This document shows, one piece after another, positions 50,154 to 58,300 of a stretch of DNA of 64,000 nucleotides. The DNA is from an uncultured Clostridia bacterium (GTDB lineage Bacteria > Bacillota > Clostridia > Christensenellales > Aristaeellaceae), in contig CAKUKE010000004.1 in NCBI GenBank assembly GCA_934662505.1, forward strand, positions 1 to 64,000. Direction: 5' to 3'. Within the stretch, counting starts at the first letter, position 1. Each line of letters begins with the position of its first letter. Both the position numbers and the translations under genes were made by a program. The notes under the pieces are model-generated. The model saw only the letters and a program-made list of their open reading frames with translations. It was not told the origin of the DNA and did no database searches.

Positions 50154-50882
50154 CCGCCCTCCGGCGCGGCCGTCCCTGACCGCTGCGGGCAGGGTCAAAA
50201 ATGCCCCTGTCCGCCAAACGTACCTCGCGACAGCGCAGAAAAATCATCGCCGGCATAAAACGCCGTCAAACCGCATCCGGTTATCCACTTCTTTTATGCG
50301 TCTCAGGCAGGCACCCTGTTTCCTGCTGTACGTTCAAATGAGCAGACAAAATGAGTAAAAAGGTCGGGGAGTGCTCCCCGGCCTTTTAAGCTGCCAGAAA
50401 CCGCATGCAAAAACGGAACGCCGCGGCGCGGGACGGCAGGATCCGCAGTGCGGCGGATGCCGGTATGCGCGGCGCCCCTGCCCTGCGCCTGAACACGTCC
50501 GGGATACGCGGAACGCACCCGGGATACGTGAAACGCACCCACAATACGGCGGGGGCGTCCCACCGCCGATGCAGCACTGCCATGCCCTCCCGCCCGGGTC
50601 GCGCTGCGCTTCCGTCGGGCTTTCCTGTCCCTGCATCACCGCCCACACCCGCAATACGGCGGGGTGATCGTCCCACCGCCGATGCAGCACTGCCATGCCC
50701 TCCCGCCCGGATCGCACTGCGCTTCCGTCGGGCTTTCCTCCCCTGCCCGCTGAACGCACCCGGGATACGCGGAACACACCTGGCGGCAGCGCAGGCGGCG
50801 CCTTGAACACGCTGCCCGGCTTTTGAGGCGCCTTTCCGGCGGTCAGGGTTCCCACCCCGCCCGTTTTTCTCCTGTTCCTGCG
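50154..50882. other. Repeat-rich spacer, no gene
   Basis: No protein is convincing here on either strand. Frames such as the minus-strand ones between 50303 and 51116 read mainly through repeats and lack ribosome sites. Contains the ~95-bp direct repeat given separately, and four loose copies of CGGGATACGYGRAACRCACC (at about 50491-50538 and 50759-50781). Confidence 0.6.
50542..50746. repeat. Imperfect ~95-bp tandem direct repeat
   Basis: Copy 1 spans about 50542-50634 and copy 2 about 50652-50746. Both share CAATACGGCGGGG, then GTCCCACCGCCGATGCAGCA, CTGCCATGCCCTCCCGCCCG and CTTCCGTCGGGCTTTCCT, with small indels between. Not a CRISPR: there are only two copies and no spacer set. Confidence 0.85.
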
Positions 50883-50911
50883 TTGACTTTTCAGGCGAAA
50901 CCGGCTATAAT
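50883..50911 (+). promoter_or_regulatory. Promoter of the T-box leader
   Basis: TTGACT (50883-50888) and TATAAT (50906-50911) are 17 nt apart, placing transcription start near 50918. Confidence 0.88.
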
Positions 50912-50917
50912 GCGGTA

Positions 50918-51178
50918 AACGGCCATGCGGAAGAACAACCCCCGCGCAAAACGCGTCCGGCAGAGAGAAACGGTCACAGGCTGAAAACCGTTTTACGGCG
51001 CGGACGGGGCATTCCCTTCCAAGCCGCGGGGGTGAAGCGCGCTGCCTGCGCGTAGGTAGTTCCCGCCGTGCATCCGCGTTAAGGAGACAATGAGGGCGGG
51101 TCGTCCCGCCGAACATGGGTGGTACCGCGTTGTTTTTTCAACGCCCCATGCGCCCCACAGAGGCGCGGGGGCGTTTTT
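50918..51178 (+). ncRNA. T-box riboswitch (leader RNA)
   Basis: The leader holds the T-box landmark GGGTGGTACCGCG (51117-51129), where the 3' end of an uncharged tRNA pairs, after a stem GGCGGGTCGTCCCGCC (51096-51111). Near its 5' end, AGAGAGAAACGGTCACAGG and GCTGAAAACCGTT resemble the AG-rich and distal-loop parts of stem I. It ends in a terminator, ACGCCCC (51141-51147) against GGGGGCGT (51167-51174) plus T5. An uncharged tRNA would favour the antiterminator and let the transporter be made. The specifier codon could not be fixed by eye: TTC (Phe) or ATT (Ile) within GGGGCATTCCCTTCC are candidates. Confidence 0.9.
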
Positions 51179-51215
51179 CGTTATCCATTTCACAGAAAAA
51201 GAGGGGGACGGACGC

Positions 51216-52574
51216 ATGGAACAGAGGGAATCCTTCCGGTCGCGGCTGGGCTTTCTGCTGGTGAGCGCCGGCTGCGCTATCGGCATCGGCAACGTGTGGC
51301 GCTTTCCGTACATCGTAGGGAAGAACGGCGGAGGCTACTTCGTGCTGTTTTACCTGCTGTGTCTGGTGGTGATGGGCGTGCCCGTGCTGACGATGGAGCT
51401 GGCGGTAGGCCGTGCCAGCCGCAGGAGCGCGGTGCTTTCCTACCGGACGCTGGAAAAGCCCGGGCAGAAGTGGCACCTTCACGGCTGGTTCTGTCTGCTG
51501 GGCTGCTACCTGCTGATGATGTACTACACCACCGTCACGGGCTGGATGGGCTCGTATTTCTGGCGGTTTCTGACCGGCGCGTTTCACGAGGGCATGAGCG
51601 CTGAAAGCGCCGAGAGCGTATTCGGCGCGCTCCTTTCCTCACCGGGCGAAATGACGCTGCTGACCGAGCTGGTGGTGCTGCTGGGCTTTGTCGTTTGCAG
51701 CTTCGGTCTGCAAAAGGGGCTGGAGCGGGTGTCAAAGGTGCTGATGCTGGCGCTGCTTGCCCTCATTCTGGTGCTGGCCGTCCACAGCCTGACCCTGCCC
51801 GGCGCGGCGGAGGGCATGCGGTTTTACCTGCTGCCCTCGCTGGACAGCATCCGGAAGAACGGCCTGAGCAGCGTCATCATGGACGCCATGAATCAGGCGT
51901 TCTTCACCCTGAGTCTGGGCATCGCCGCCATGGAGATCTTCGGCAGCTACATGAGCCGTGAGCACTCGCTTGCAGGCGAGGCCGTGCGCATCTGCGGGCT
52001 GGACACCTTTGTGGCGCTGATGGCGGGCATGATCATCTTCCCCGCCTGCTTCTCCTTCGGCATTCAGCCCGATCAGGGGCCGTCCCTCATTTTCATGACC
52101 CTGCCCAACGTGTTTGTCAACATGAACGGCGGACGGGTCTGGGGCGCCCTGTTTTTCCTGTTCATGCTCTTCGCCAGCTTCTCCACCGTGCTGGCCGTGA
52201 TGGAGAACATCATCGCCGTCTGCATGGATACCTTCGGCATCTCCCGCAAAAAGGCGGCGCTGATCAACGGACTTTTGCTGGCCGTTCTCAGCCTGCCCTG
52301 CGTGTTCGGCTACAACCTGTGGAGCGGTCTTGTCTTCCCCGGCGGCCGCACCGTGCTGGACGCGGAGGATTTTCTCGTCAGCAGTCTGCTGCTGCCCGTG
52401 GGCTCGCTGGTCTACCTGCTGTTCTGCGTGAGCAAATGGGGCTGGGGCTTTGACCGGTACCTGGAGGAAGCGAACACGGGCAAGGGACTGAAAATCTCCC
52501 GCCGGCTCAAGCCCTACTTTCAGTGGGTGCTGCCCATCCTGATCCTCATCATCCTCATTCGCGGGCTCCTGTAA
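51216..52574 (+). CDS. Sodium-dependent amino acid transporter, NSS family
   Basis: A 452-aa NSS (SNF) symporter with about 11-12 transmembrane helices. The helix-1 motif 'IGIGNVWRFPYIVGKNGGGYF' region (in two parts, ~22-42) carries the unwound segment that binds Na+ and the amino acid; 'QAFFTLSLGIAAMEIFGSYM' (~228-247) is the helix-6 block. Bacterial relatives (TnaT, MhsT, LeuT) carry hydrophobic or aromatic amino acids. The T-box just upstream says its expression rises when a particular tRNA is uncharged, so the substrate is probably that tRNA's amino acid. ATG 51216 follows GAGGGGGA. Confidence 0.93.
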   Translation: MEQRESFRSRLGFLLVSAGCAIGIGNVWRFPYIVGKNGGGYFVLFYLLCLVVMGVPVLTMELAVGRASRRSAVLSYRTLEKPGQKWHLHGWFCLLGCYLLMMYYTTVTGWMGSYFWRFLTGAFHEGMSAESAESVFGALLSSPGEMTLLTELVVLLGFVVCSFGLQKGLERVSKVLMLALLALILVLAVHSLTLPGAAEGMRFYLLPSLDSIRKNGLSSVIMDAMNQAFFTLSLGIAAMEIFGSYMSREHSLAGEAVRICGLDTFVALMAGMIIFPACFSFGIQPDQGPSLIFMTLPNVFVNMNGGRVWGALFFLFMLFASFSTVLAVMENIIAVCMDTFGISRKKAALINGLLLAVLSLPCVFGYNLWSGLVFPGGRTVLDAEDFLVSSLLLPVGSLVYLLFCVSKWGWGFDRYLEEANTGKGLKISRRLKPYFQWVLPILILIILIRGLL

Positions 52575-52593
52575 CCAGTGCCCGGCACGGTTT

Positions 52594-52625
52594 CCCCCTC
52601 CACGACAAAATGGAGGGGTTTTTTT
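52594..52625 (+). terminator. Terminator of the NSS transporter gene
   Basis: CCCCTCCA pairs with TGGAGGGG around an 8-nt loop, then seven T. Confidence 0.93.
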
Positions 52626-52820
52626 GAACCCTGCCGCTGCGCCGCCTGAAAGCGGACGGCATGCCGCGTCAAAAAAGCAATCAGCGCAGAAACGGCGCCG
52701 CGCAGGGGTGCACACGACGGGGAAACGGAACACAACGCAGGAAGGGCAAGCCGCGTATGCAGCAGGCACAGCGGAGGGAAGCATGCACCGCAGGGAGTGT
52801 AACCGGCGTATAGACAGCCT

Positions 52821-53177
52821 ACGCGGCGCGTAGGCGGCGCACGGTACAGAAAGCACGCGCCGCACGTAGGAGACGCACAGCGCAGGAAGCATGCGCCGCA
52901 CGCAGGAGACGCACGGCACAGAAAGCACGCGCCGCACGTAAGAGACGCACAGCGCAGAAAGCACACCGGGACGCAGGAGACGCACGGCGCAGAAAGCACA
53001 CCGGGACGCAGGAGACGCACGGTGCAGAAAGCACGCGCGGGACGTAGGTGACACACGGTACAGAAAGCACGCGCGGCACGTAAGAGACGCACAGCGCAGA
53101 AGGCACACCGGGACGCAGGAGACGCACGGCACAGAAAGCATGCGCGGCACACAGGCAGCACGCGGAGCAGAAAACGC
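52821..53177. repeat. 36-bp minisatellite, about eight good units
   Basis: Head-to-tail units of 35-36 bp from 52855 to 53139, with worn ends on both sides. Consensus is ACGCGCCGCACGTAGGAGAC followed by GCACRGCRCAGAAAGC. Two versions are seen: one opening ACGCGC (36 bp) and one opening ACACCGGG (35 bp; units at 52963, 52998 and 53105). There are no unique spacers. Read on the minus strand it gives Cys/Arg/Leu/Val-rich 12-residue repeats, with no support for translation. It sits between two convergent genes. Confidence 0.93.
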
Positions 53178-53235
53178 GCAGGACAGCAGCACGGTGCTTT
53201 CCTGCAAAGGAGGCCATCCCCTTCCCTGCAAAAGA

Positions 53236-53265
53236 ACGCGGGAGACGGATAACCGTCTCCCGCGT
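53236..53265 (-). terminator. Hairpin after the second binding-protein gene
   Basis: ACGCGGGAGACGG (53236-53248) and CCGTCTCCCGCGT (53253-53265) are exact complements around ATAA. A T-rich tail (TCTTTTG) follows on the minus strand, 76 nt after the binding-protein stop; the plus side has TTCTTTG. Confidence 0.82.
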
Positions 53266-53340
53266 TTCTTTGTATTCGGTTTGGTTGGCTGCCCGCGGTA
53301 CCCTTCCCTGTCGTAAAAGGAGGAGTGGGGCGCTTCGGCG

Positions 53341-55242
53341 TCAGTTTTCTTCCGCCGGCTGAACGGTCACCGGGTCGCCCAGCTGCGCGCCCACCACGGC
53401 CAGACCCCAGGAGGGATTGGCGGTGATGTCGTAGCCCTGCAGACGGTCGGTGTACACATCGGTATAGTTGTTGGAATACACGGGGATGGCGGGAAGCACT
53501 TCCGCGAACCGCTTCTGGAAGGCCAGCCACTTCTGGCAGTAGCCCAGCAGATCGCCCGCCTCCGTGCGCCGCATGTCCAGCGCCAGCTGGTACAGCTCCG
53601 CATCCTGCACACGGGTGTAGTTGGCAGAACCGTTCACCTCGAAGGTGGGCGCGGGATCAAACACGTCGGCAAAGTTGGAGGCCAGATAGATCATATCGCA
53701 GTCCCGGTCTTCCTGACCGTAGTACTGACGGAGCAGCTGGGTCATGGGCATTTCCCGAATCTCCAGATGCACGTTGATCTTTTCCAGATTGTCCGCCAGC
53801 GCGGTCTGCATGAGGGCGGCGATGTCGTTGCCCTCGGGCACCAGCATGACCAGATTCAGCGCCACGTCGCCGTTGCCGATACGCTTGACCATGTTGCCCT
53901 TGGCGCTCAGCGCCCAGCCGTCTTCCGCAATCAGCGCAGCGGCGGCGTCCGTATCCAGCGCGTAAACGGGCACGGTCTTTTCCAGGTTCACCCCGGTCCA
54001 GTCCTCATTTTCGCCGGTCTCATTCAGCGGAACGGCCATCTGTCCCACGGCGGCCTGATACATCCACTGGCCGATGCCGTAGTAACCGTCCACCCGCACG
54101 CCCGCATCGCCTACGTAGCCCGTCACCAGCGCGTCCTTATCCAGACACATGGCAATGGCCTGACGCACCCGGTCGCTGCTGACAGCCGGGTTTTCACAGC
54201 AGAAGTAGATGAAGCTGGCGCCGCTGCGGGGGTAGGTCTGGGAGGCGTACCCGCCGTTTTCCACGAGGGTCTTCGCCGCTTCCGTCTGCGCCTTGCTGGT
54301 CACACGGTTCAGCAGATCCACCTGACCGTCGGCCAGCAGATCCACCGCGTCGCTGCCCGCAAGGGTGTAGGTCAGATAACGGATGGCAGGCTTTTCGCCC
54401 CGGGCGTTGCCCTTGTAATAGGGGTTCAGTTCAAACTGGGCGGTGGTGCCGTCAAAGGAGGTCAGGGTATAGGGGCCGCTCACCACGGTGGGATGGCTCA
54501 TGTACCCGGTCTTTTCGTTCAGCACGTTCGTCCGCACGGTGTTCACGGTGAAGCTGCCCCACTGGCCGTCCCCGTGAATGTTCTGCAGGGACACGCCGTA
54601 GCCCTTATCCACCACATGCATGCCGGGGGCGATAACGGAGATGGGATAGGGGTTGAAGCTGAGCAGGGACAGCTCGTAGAAGTCGGGCAGATATTCCGCC
54701 TTGATGGTGACGGAAAGGGTCTTTTCGTTCAGCAGGCGCACGCCGGGCAGACGATCCACCCGACCCGACCGATACGCATCGACCCCGTAGATGAAGTCGG
54801 TCTTGCTGGTATCGGCGCCGGCCTTCGCGGCCTCCTCGGAGGCCTGAAACAGGATGGAGAACGCATAATCCGCAGCGGTGATTCTGCTGCCGTCGGAATA
54901 GTACAGATCGTCATACAGGGCGATGGTATAGGTTCGGTTGCCTTCGCTGTCCTGCGTGGCGGCAATGCCGCTGACCACGGATTCATCCACGGTGTAGCAG
55001 CCCTTGTCCTCCTGCCAGCTCACCAGATTGTAGCCGTGGAGCAGCCGGCGCACGTCGATATCGCTGGCGTTGTTGCCCCACAGGTCGGTGAAGAACCGGC
55101 CGGACAGCTGGGTAGCGGAGGCCACGGTCAGGCGGTCGTCGGCGGATTCCTGCTCCGTATCCTGAGCGAACGCCGTCAGGCAGGAAAGCGTCATGACCAG
55201 GACTGCCAGCCAGATCAGACTTTTTTTCATCAGCTGTTTCAT
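53341..55242 (-). CDS. Extracellular solute-binding protein, family 5 (second)
   Basis: A 633-aa exported binding protein of the SBP_bac_5 class, about 100 residues longer than most members. The signal peptide is at ~1-26 ('SLIWLAVLVMTLSCLTAFA'); no good lipobox. Landmarks are 'LYYSDGSRITAADYAFSILF' (~112-131), 'VVSGPYTLTSFDG' (~252-264) and 'ASFIYFCCENPAVSSDRVRQAIAMCLDK' (~345). There is no permease or ATPase beside it; instead the giant surface-protein gene lies upstream on the same strand, 82 nt away, so it is an orphan receptor or may share that transcript. The ribosome site is GGAAGGAAG. Cargo is unknown. Confidence 0.88.
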   Translation of the reverse strand: MKQLMKKSLIWLAVLVMTLSCLTAFAQDTEQESADDRLTVASATQLSGRFFTDLWGNNASDIDVRRLLHGYNLVSWQEDKGCYTVDESVVSGIAATQDSEGNRTYTIALYDDLYYSDGSRITAADYAFSILFQASEEAAKAGADTSKTDFIYGVDAYRSGRVDRLPGVRLLNEKTLSVTIKAEYLPDFYELSLLSFNPYPISVIAPGMHVVDKGYGVSLQNIHGDGQWGSFTVNTVRTNVLNEKTGYMSHPTVVSGPYTLTSFDGTTAQFELNPYYKGNARGEKPAIRYLTYTLAGSDAVDLLADGQVDLLNRVTSKAQTEAAKTLVENGGYASQTYPRSGASFIYFCCENPAVSSDRVRQAIAMCLDKDALVTGYVGDAGVRVDGYYGIGQWMYQAAVGQMAVPLNETGENEDWTGVNLEKTVPVYALDTDAAAALIAEDGWALSAKGNMVKRIGNGDVALNLVMLVPEGNDIAALMQTALADNLEKINVHLEIREMPMTQLLRQYYGQEDRDCDMIYLASNFADVFDPAPTFEVNGSANYTRVQDAELYQLALDMRRTEAGDLLGYCQKWLAFQKRFAEVLPAIPVYSNNYTDVYTDRLQGYDITANPSWGLAVVGAQLGDPVTVQPAEEN

Positions 55243-55272
55243 TCTTCTGCTTCCTTCCTTTCACGCTGCATA

Positions 55273-55301
55273 CCCGGCGCGGAGGGGCGCTCCGCGCCGG
55301 G
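55273..55301 (-). repeat. 12-bp inverted repeat between giant gene and binding-protein gene
   Basis: CCCGGCGCGGAG (55273-55284) and CTCCGCGCCGGG (55290-55301) are exact complements with a 5-nt loop. There is no T tract on the minus strand, so it is more likely an RNA processing or stability element than a terminator. Confidence 0.75.
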
Positions 55302-55324
55302 ATGAGGTCGTTAACGGGTTCTTT

Positions 55325-58300
55325 TTATTCGAAGCATTCGCCCGCGTTGAACGCCGGACCCATGCCGCTGGGCGCATCCGGCACCACGATGGGCTCCTCG
55401 TCGGCCAGATAGATGACGGTGTAGGTCACGTCTCTGGCGGGCATGACGCCCTTGGGCTCACGGATGGTGGGGGTATACCCCTCGATGTAGGGAGAGAGCA
55501 CCTGATACTCGTCGCCCATGTGCAGGGTGGCGGTATAGGCGGGCGCGGCCTGCGCGCCGTCCAGATACACGTAGTGGATGGTCAGGTTGTAATTGACCCA
55601 GTCGTACACCACGTCGTATTCCACGTCCTCACGCATCACGCCCTCCACGCGGCTGATGCTGGGCCAGAAGCCTTCCTTCTTGGGCGACACCACGCTGTAG
55701 CTTTCGCCGTAGTAGTAGTCCCGAACCACGGGATGGAAGGCCGCCTCGCCGCCCACCTTGAACATCCAGTAGCGGATGGTCAGGGTGTACTTTTCAAGGT
55801 CGTTCACGATATCCAGCGTATCCGCAGGATAGGTGACGGTGTAGCCCGTATGATCGTCCTGCTTCACGGTGTACACAATGGGCGTGCCGTCCTTGTGGTG
55901 GGCGGGCTGCTTATCGAAGATGAACAGCCAGCTGTCGCCCTCGCCGATGACGGTCTGTTCGTCCACGGGCACACCGTCGGCCAGCAGGGTCACCTGCACG
56001 CTGCCGGGACGGGTATCAAAGGCGTTGCTCTTGTCCTGCCAGATGACGTGACCCCTGGCGCGGAACGCCTCGTCCACGGGCACCTGCGCACGCGCCCACT
56101 GTTCTTCGGGGTCGATGCGCCGGGTCTCATCCTTGGGATCCACCGGACCTTCGCCGCGGGCAACGGCCACATTCTCCACCGTTTCGCCGATGTCCTCTGC
56201 GCGGACGGTGTAGACGGCGTTGACGGTCACGGTATCGCCGGGCTTCATTTCATCCGCCACGGCGGCGCCGTTTACCACGGTGTAGCCGGTACCGTTCTTC
56301 ACGGAAGCGCCGGTCAGCATTTCCGTCACACGGACGTTCCGCAGGGTCTGGTTGCCGGTGTTCTTCACGGTCAGATGGAACTGCGCCTCCTCGCCGGCCA
56401 CAAAGTAGCCTCTGGCGGGCAGGTTGACCACCGTCTTCTCCAGCGTCATGGTGACCCGGACGTCCTCGGTGTCGTCTTCCTTTTTGTCCTCATCCTCGGG
56501 GATCTTGGGATCCTCGGGATCCTTGGGGTCGACGATCGGATTGCCCTTGGCGGTGGCCACGTTGAGCACACGGCCGTTCAGGATGTCCTGCTCCGTCACG
56601 GTGTAGGAGGTGGTGAAGGTCTTTTCCTCGCCCACGCCCAGCACGGCGATGGTTTCGTGCATACCGGTCAGATCGTCGTCCACGTGCACGTTGTAGTAGG
56701 TCACGTTGCCGGTGTTCTTCACGGTGATGGTGTAGTTGATGACCTCGCCCAGCTTGGCCTTGTCTTCGGGCTTGCGGTCGCTCAGCTTGCGCACACTCAG
56801 GTCGGTGCACACGTCGTCGGTCTCGTCTTCCTTTTCAGCCCGGTCGCTGGGAACGACGGGATGCTCGGGATCGGCGGGGTCGATGACCGGGTCGGCCTTG
56901 GCGGTGGCCACGTTGAACACGCGGCCGTTCAGGATATCCTGCTCCGTCACGGTGTAGAAGGTGGTGAAGGTCTTTTCATCCCCCTTCTTCAGGGTGCTGA
57001 CGGTTTCATGCAGACCGGTCAGATCGTCGTCCACGTGCACGTTGTACAGCGTCACGTTGCCGGTGTTCTTCACGGTCAGGGTGTAGGTGATGCGCTCGTT
57101 CAGCGCGGCGGTTTCGCCCGCCTTCTTGTTGCTGGTCTTGGCGATGGACAGGGTCGTCTGCACGCTTTCGGTCTGGTCGATCTCCGTATCCTCGCCCTTG
57201 GGGGTCTTCAGGGTGCCGTCCTTGGGGTCTTCCACCTTTCTGCCCTCGGCGGTCACCAGGTTCTCCACCTGACCGTTCAGCAGATCCTGCTCCGTCACGG
57301 TGTAGGCGGTATAGAACGTGCGGGTCTCGCCCACAGGCAGGGTGCCGATCACCTCGTGCAGGCCGGTCATGTCGTCGTCCACCCGCACGTTGTAGTAGGG
57401 CACGTTGCCGTTATTGGTCACGGTGATGGTGTAGCGGATGCTGGTGCCAAGCGCCGCCTTCTTTGCGCCGTCGGGCGTCTTCAGGTCGGAGGTCTTGACC
57501 ACATCCAGCGTCACGTCCACGCCTTCCAGCTGGCTCGTGCCGGCGTTCACGGTACGGGTCGTGTTCTCCCAGGAAACGGTGGCGGTGTTGCCCACGGTGC
57601 CCGCCAGAATATCGTCGCTGGTCACCTTGTGGTACGCCTTCACGATCACGGTGGCGCCGGGCTCCAGCACGTCGATGATGGCGGTGTGCGCATCCTGCAG
57701 CCTGTAACCGTCGCCCTCGGCCAGCACGGCGTTGCCGTCGCGTACGATGACGTTCTTCACCGCGTCCTTGGCGACGCTCTGAACGGTGATGGTGAAGGGG
57801 ATCGGATAGCCCAGCGCGTATTTTCTGCTTACCTGCTGCGGCGTGGTCTTTTCGGGCTTGACCTCATCGCCGGTAATGGTCAGGTCGCCATCTTTGTAGG
57901 TCACCTTGTAGTTGGCGGTTACGTCCTTGCCCTCTTTGTCCACAATGATCGCATCGTGGGGCTTGAACTCCTCAGGATAGATGCCCACCAGCTTCTGCTT
58001 ACCGTCGATGATGACGGACCTGACGGAATGGCCTTCCGCCAGACGGGTGGCGGTGTAACCGTTTTCGCCGTGCTCAAGGCCGTTGTAGCCCACCACCAGG
58101 TCGTTGGCCTTGATGGTGACGGGGTTCCGCGGATCCGCGCCGCGAGGCGTGATGACCAGCGCGCCGTCCACGATGACGAAGACCACGTTGGTGAAGTTCT
58201 GGTTGTTGTTGGTAAAGTCGGAGGGCTTCACTTTCATCTCGTACCGGCCCACGTCGGTACCGGTCACGGAATCGTTGCCGCTGAAGGAGAAGTCGCCGTG

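Noticed and set aside
50303..51116. Minus-strand proteins between the flavoprotein and NSS genes
   Set aside because: They read antisense through the T-box leader and tandem repeats, with duplicated segments and no family match.
52855..53139. CRISPR array
   Set aside because: Units are head-to-tail with no unique spacers, and no cas genes are present.
52520..53530. Cys-rich repetitive proteins on the minus strand over the minisatellite
   Set aside because: They exist only because the repeat unit lacks stops. No ribosome site, signal peptide or family; overlapping frames give similar readings.
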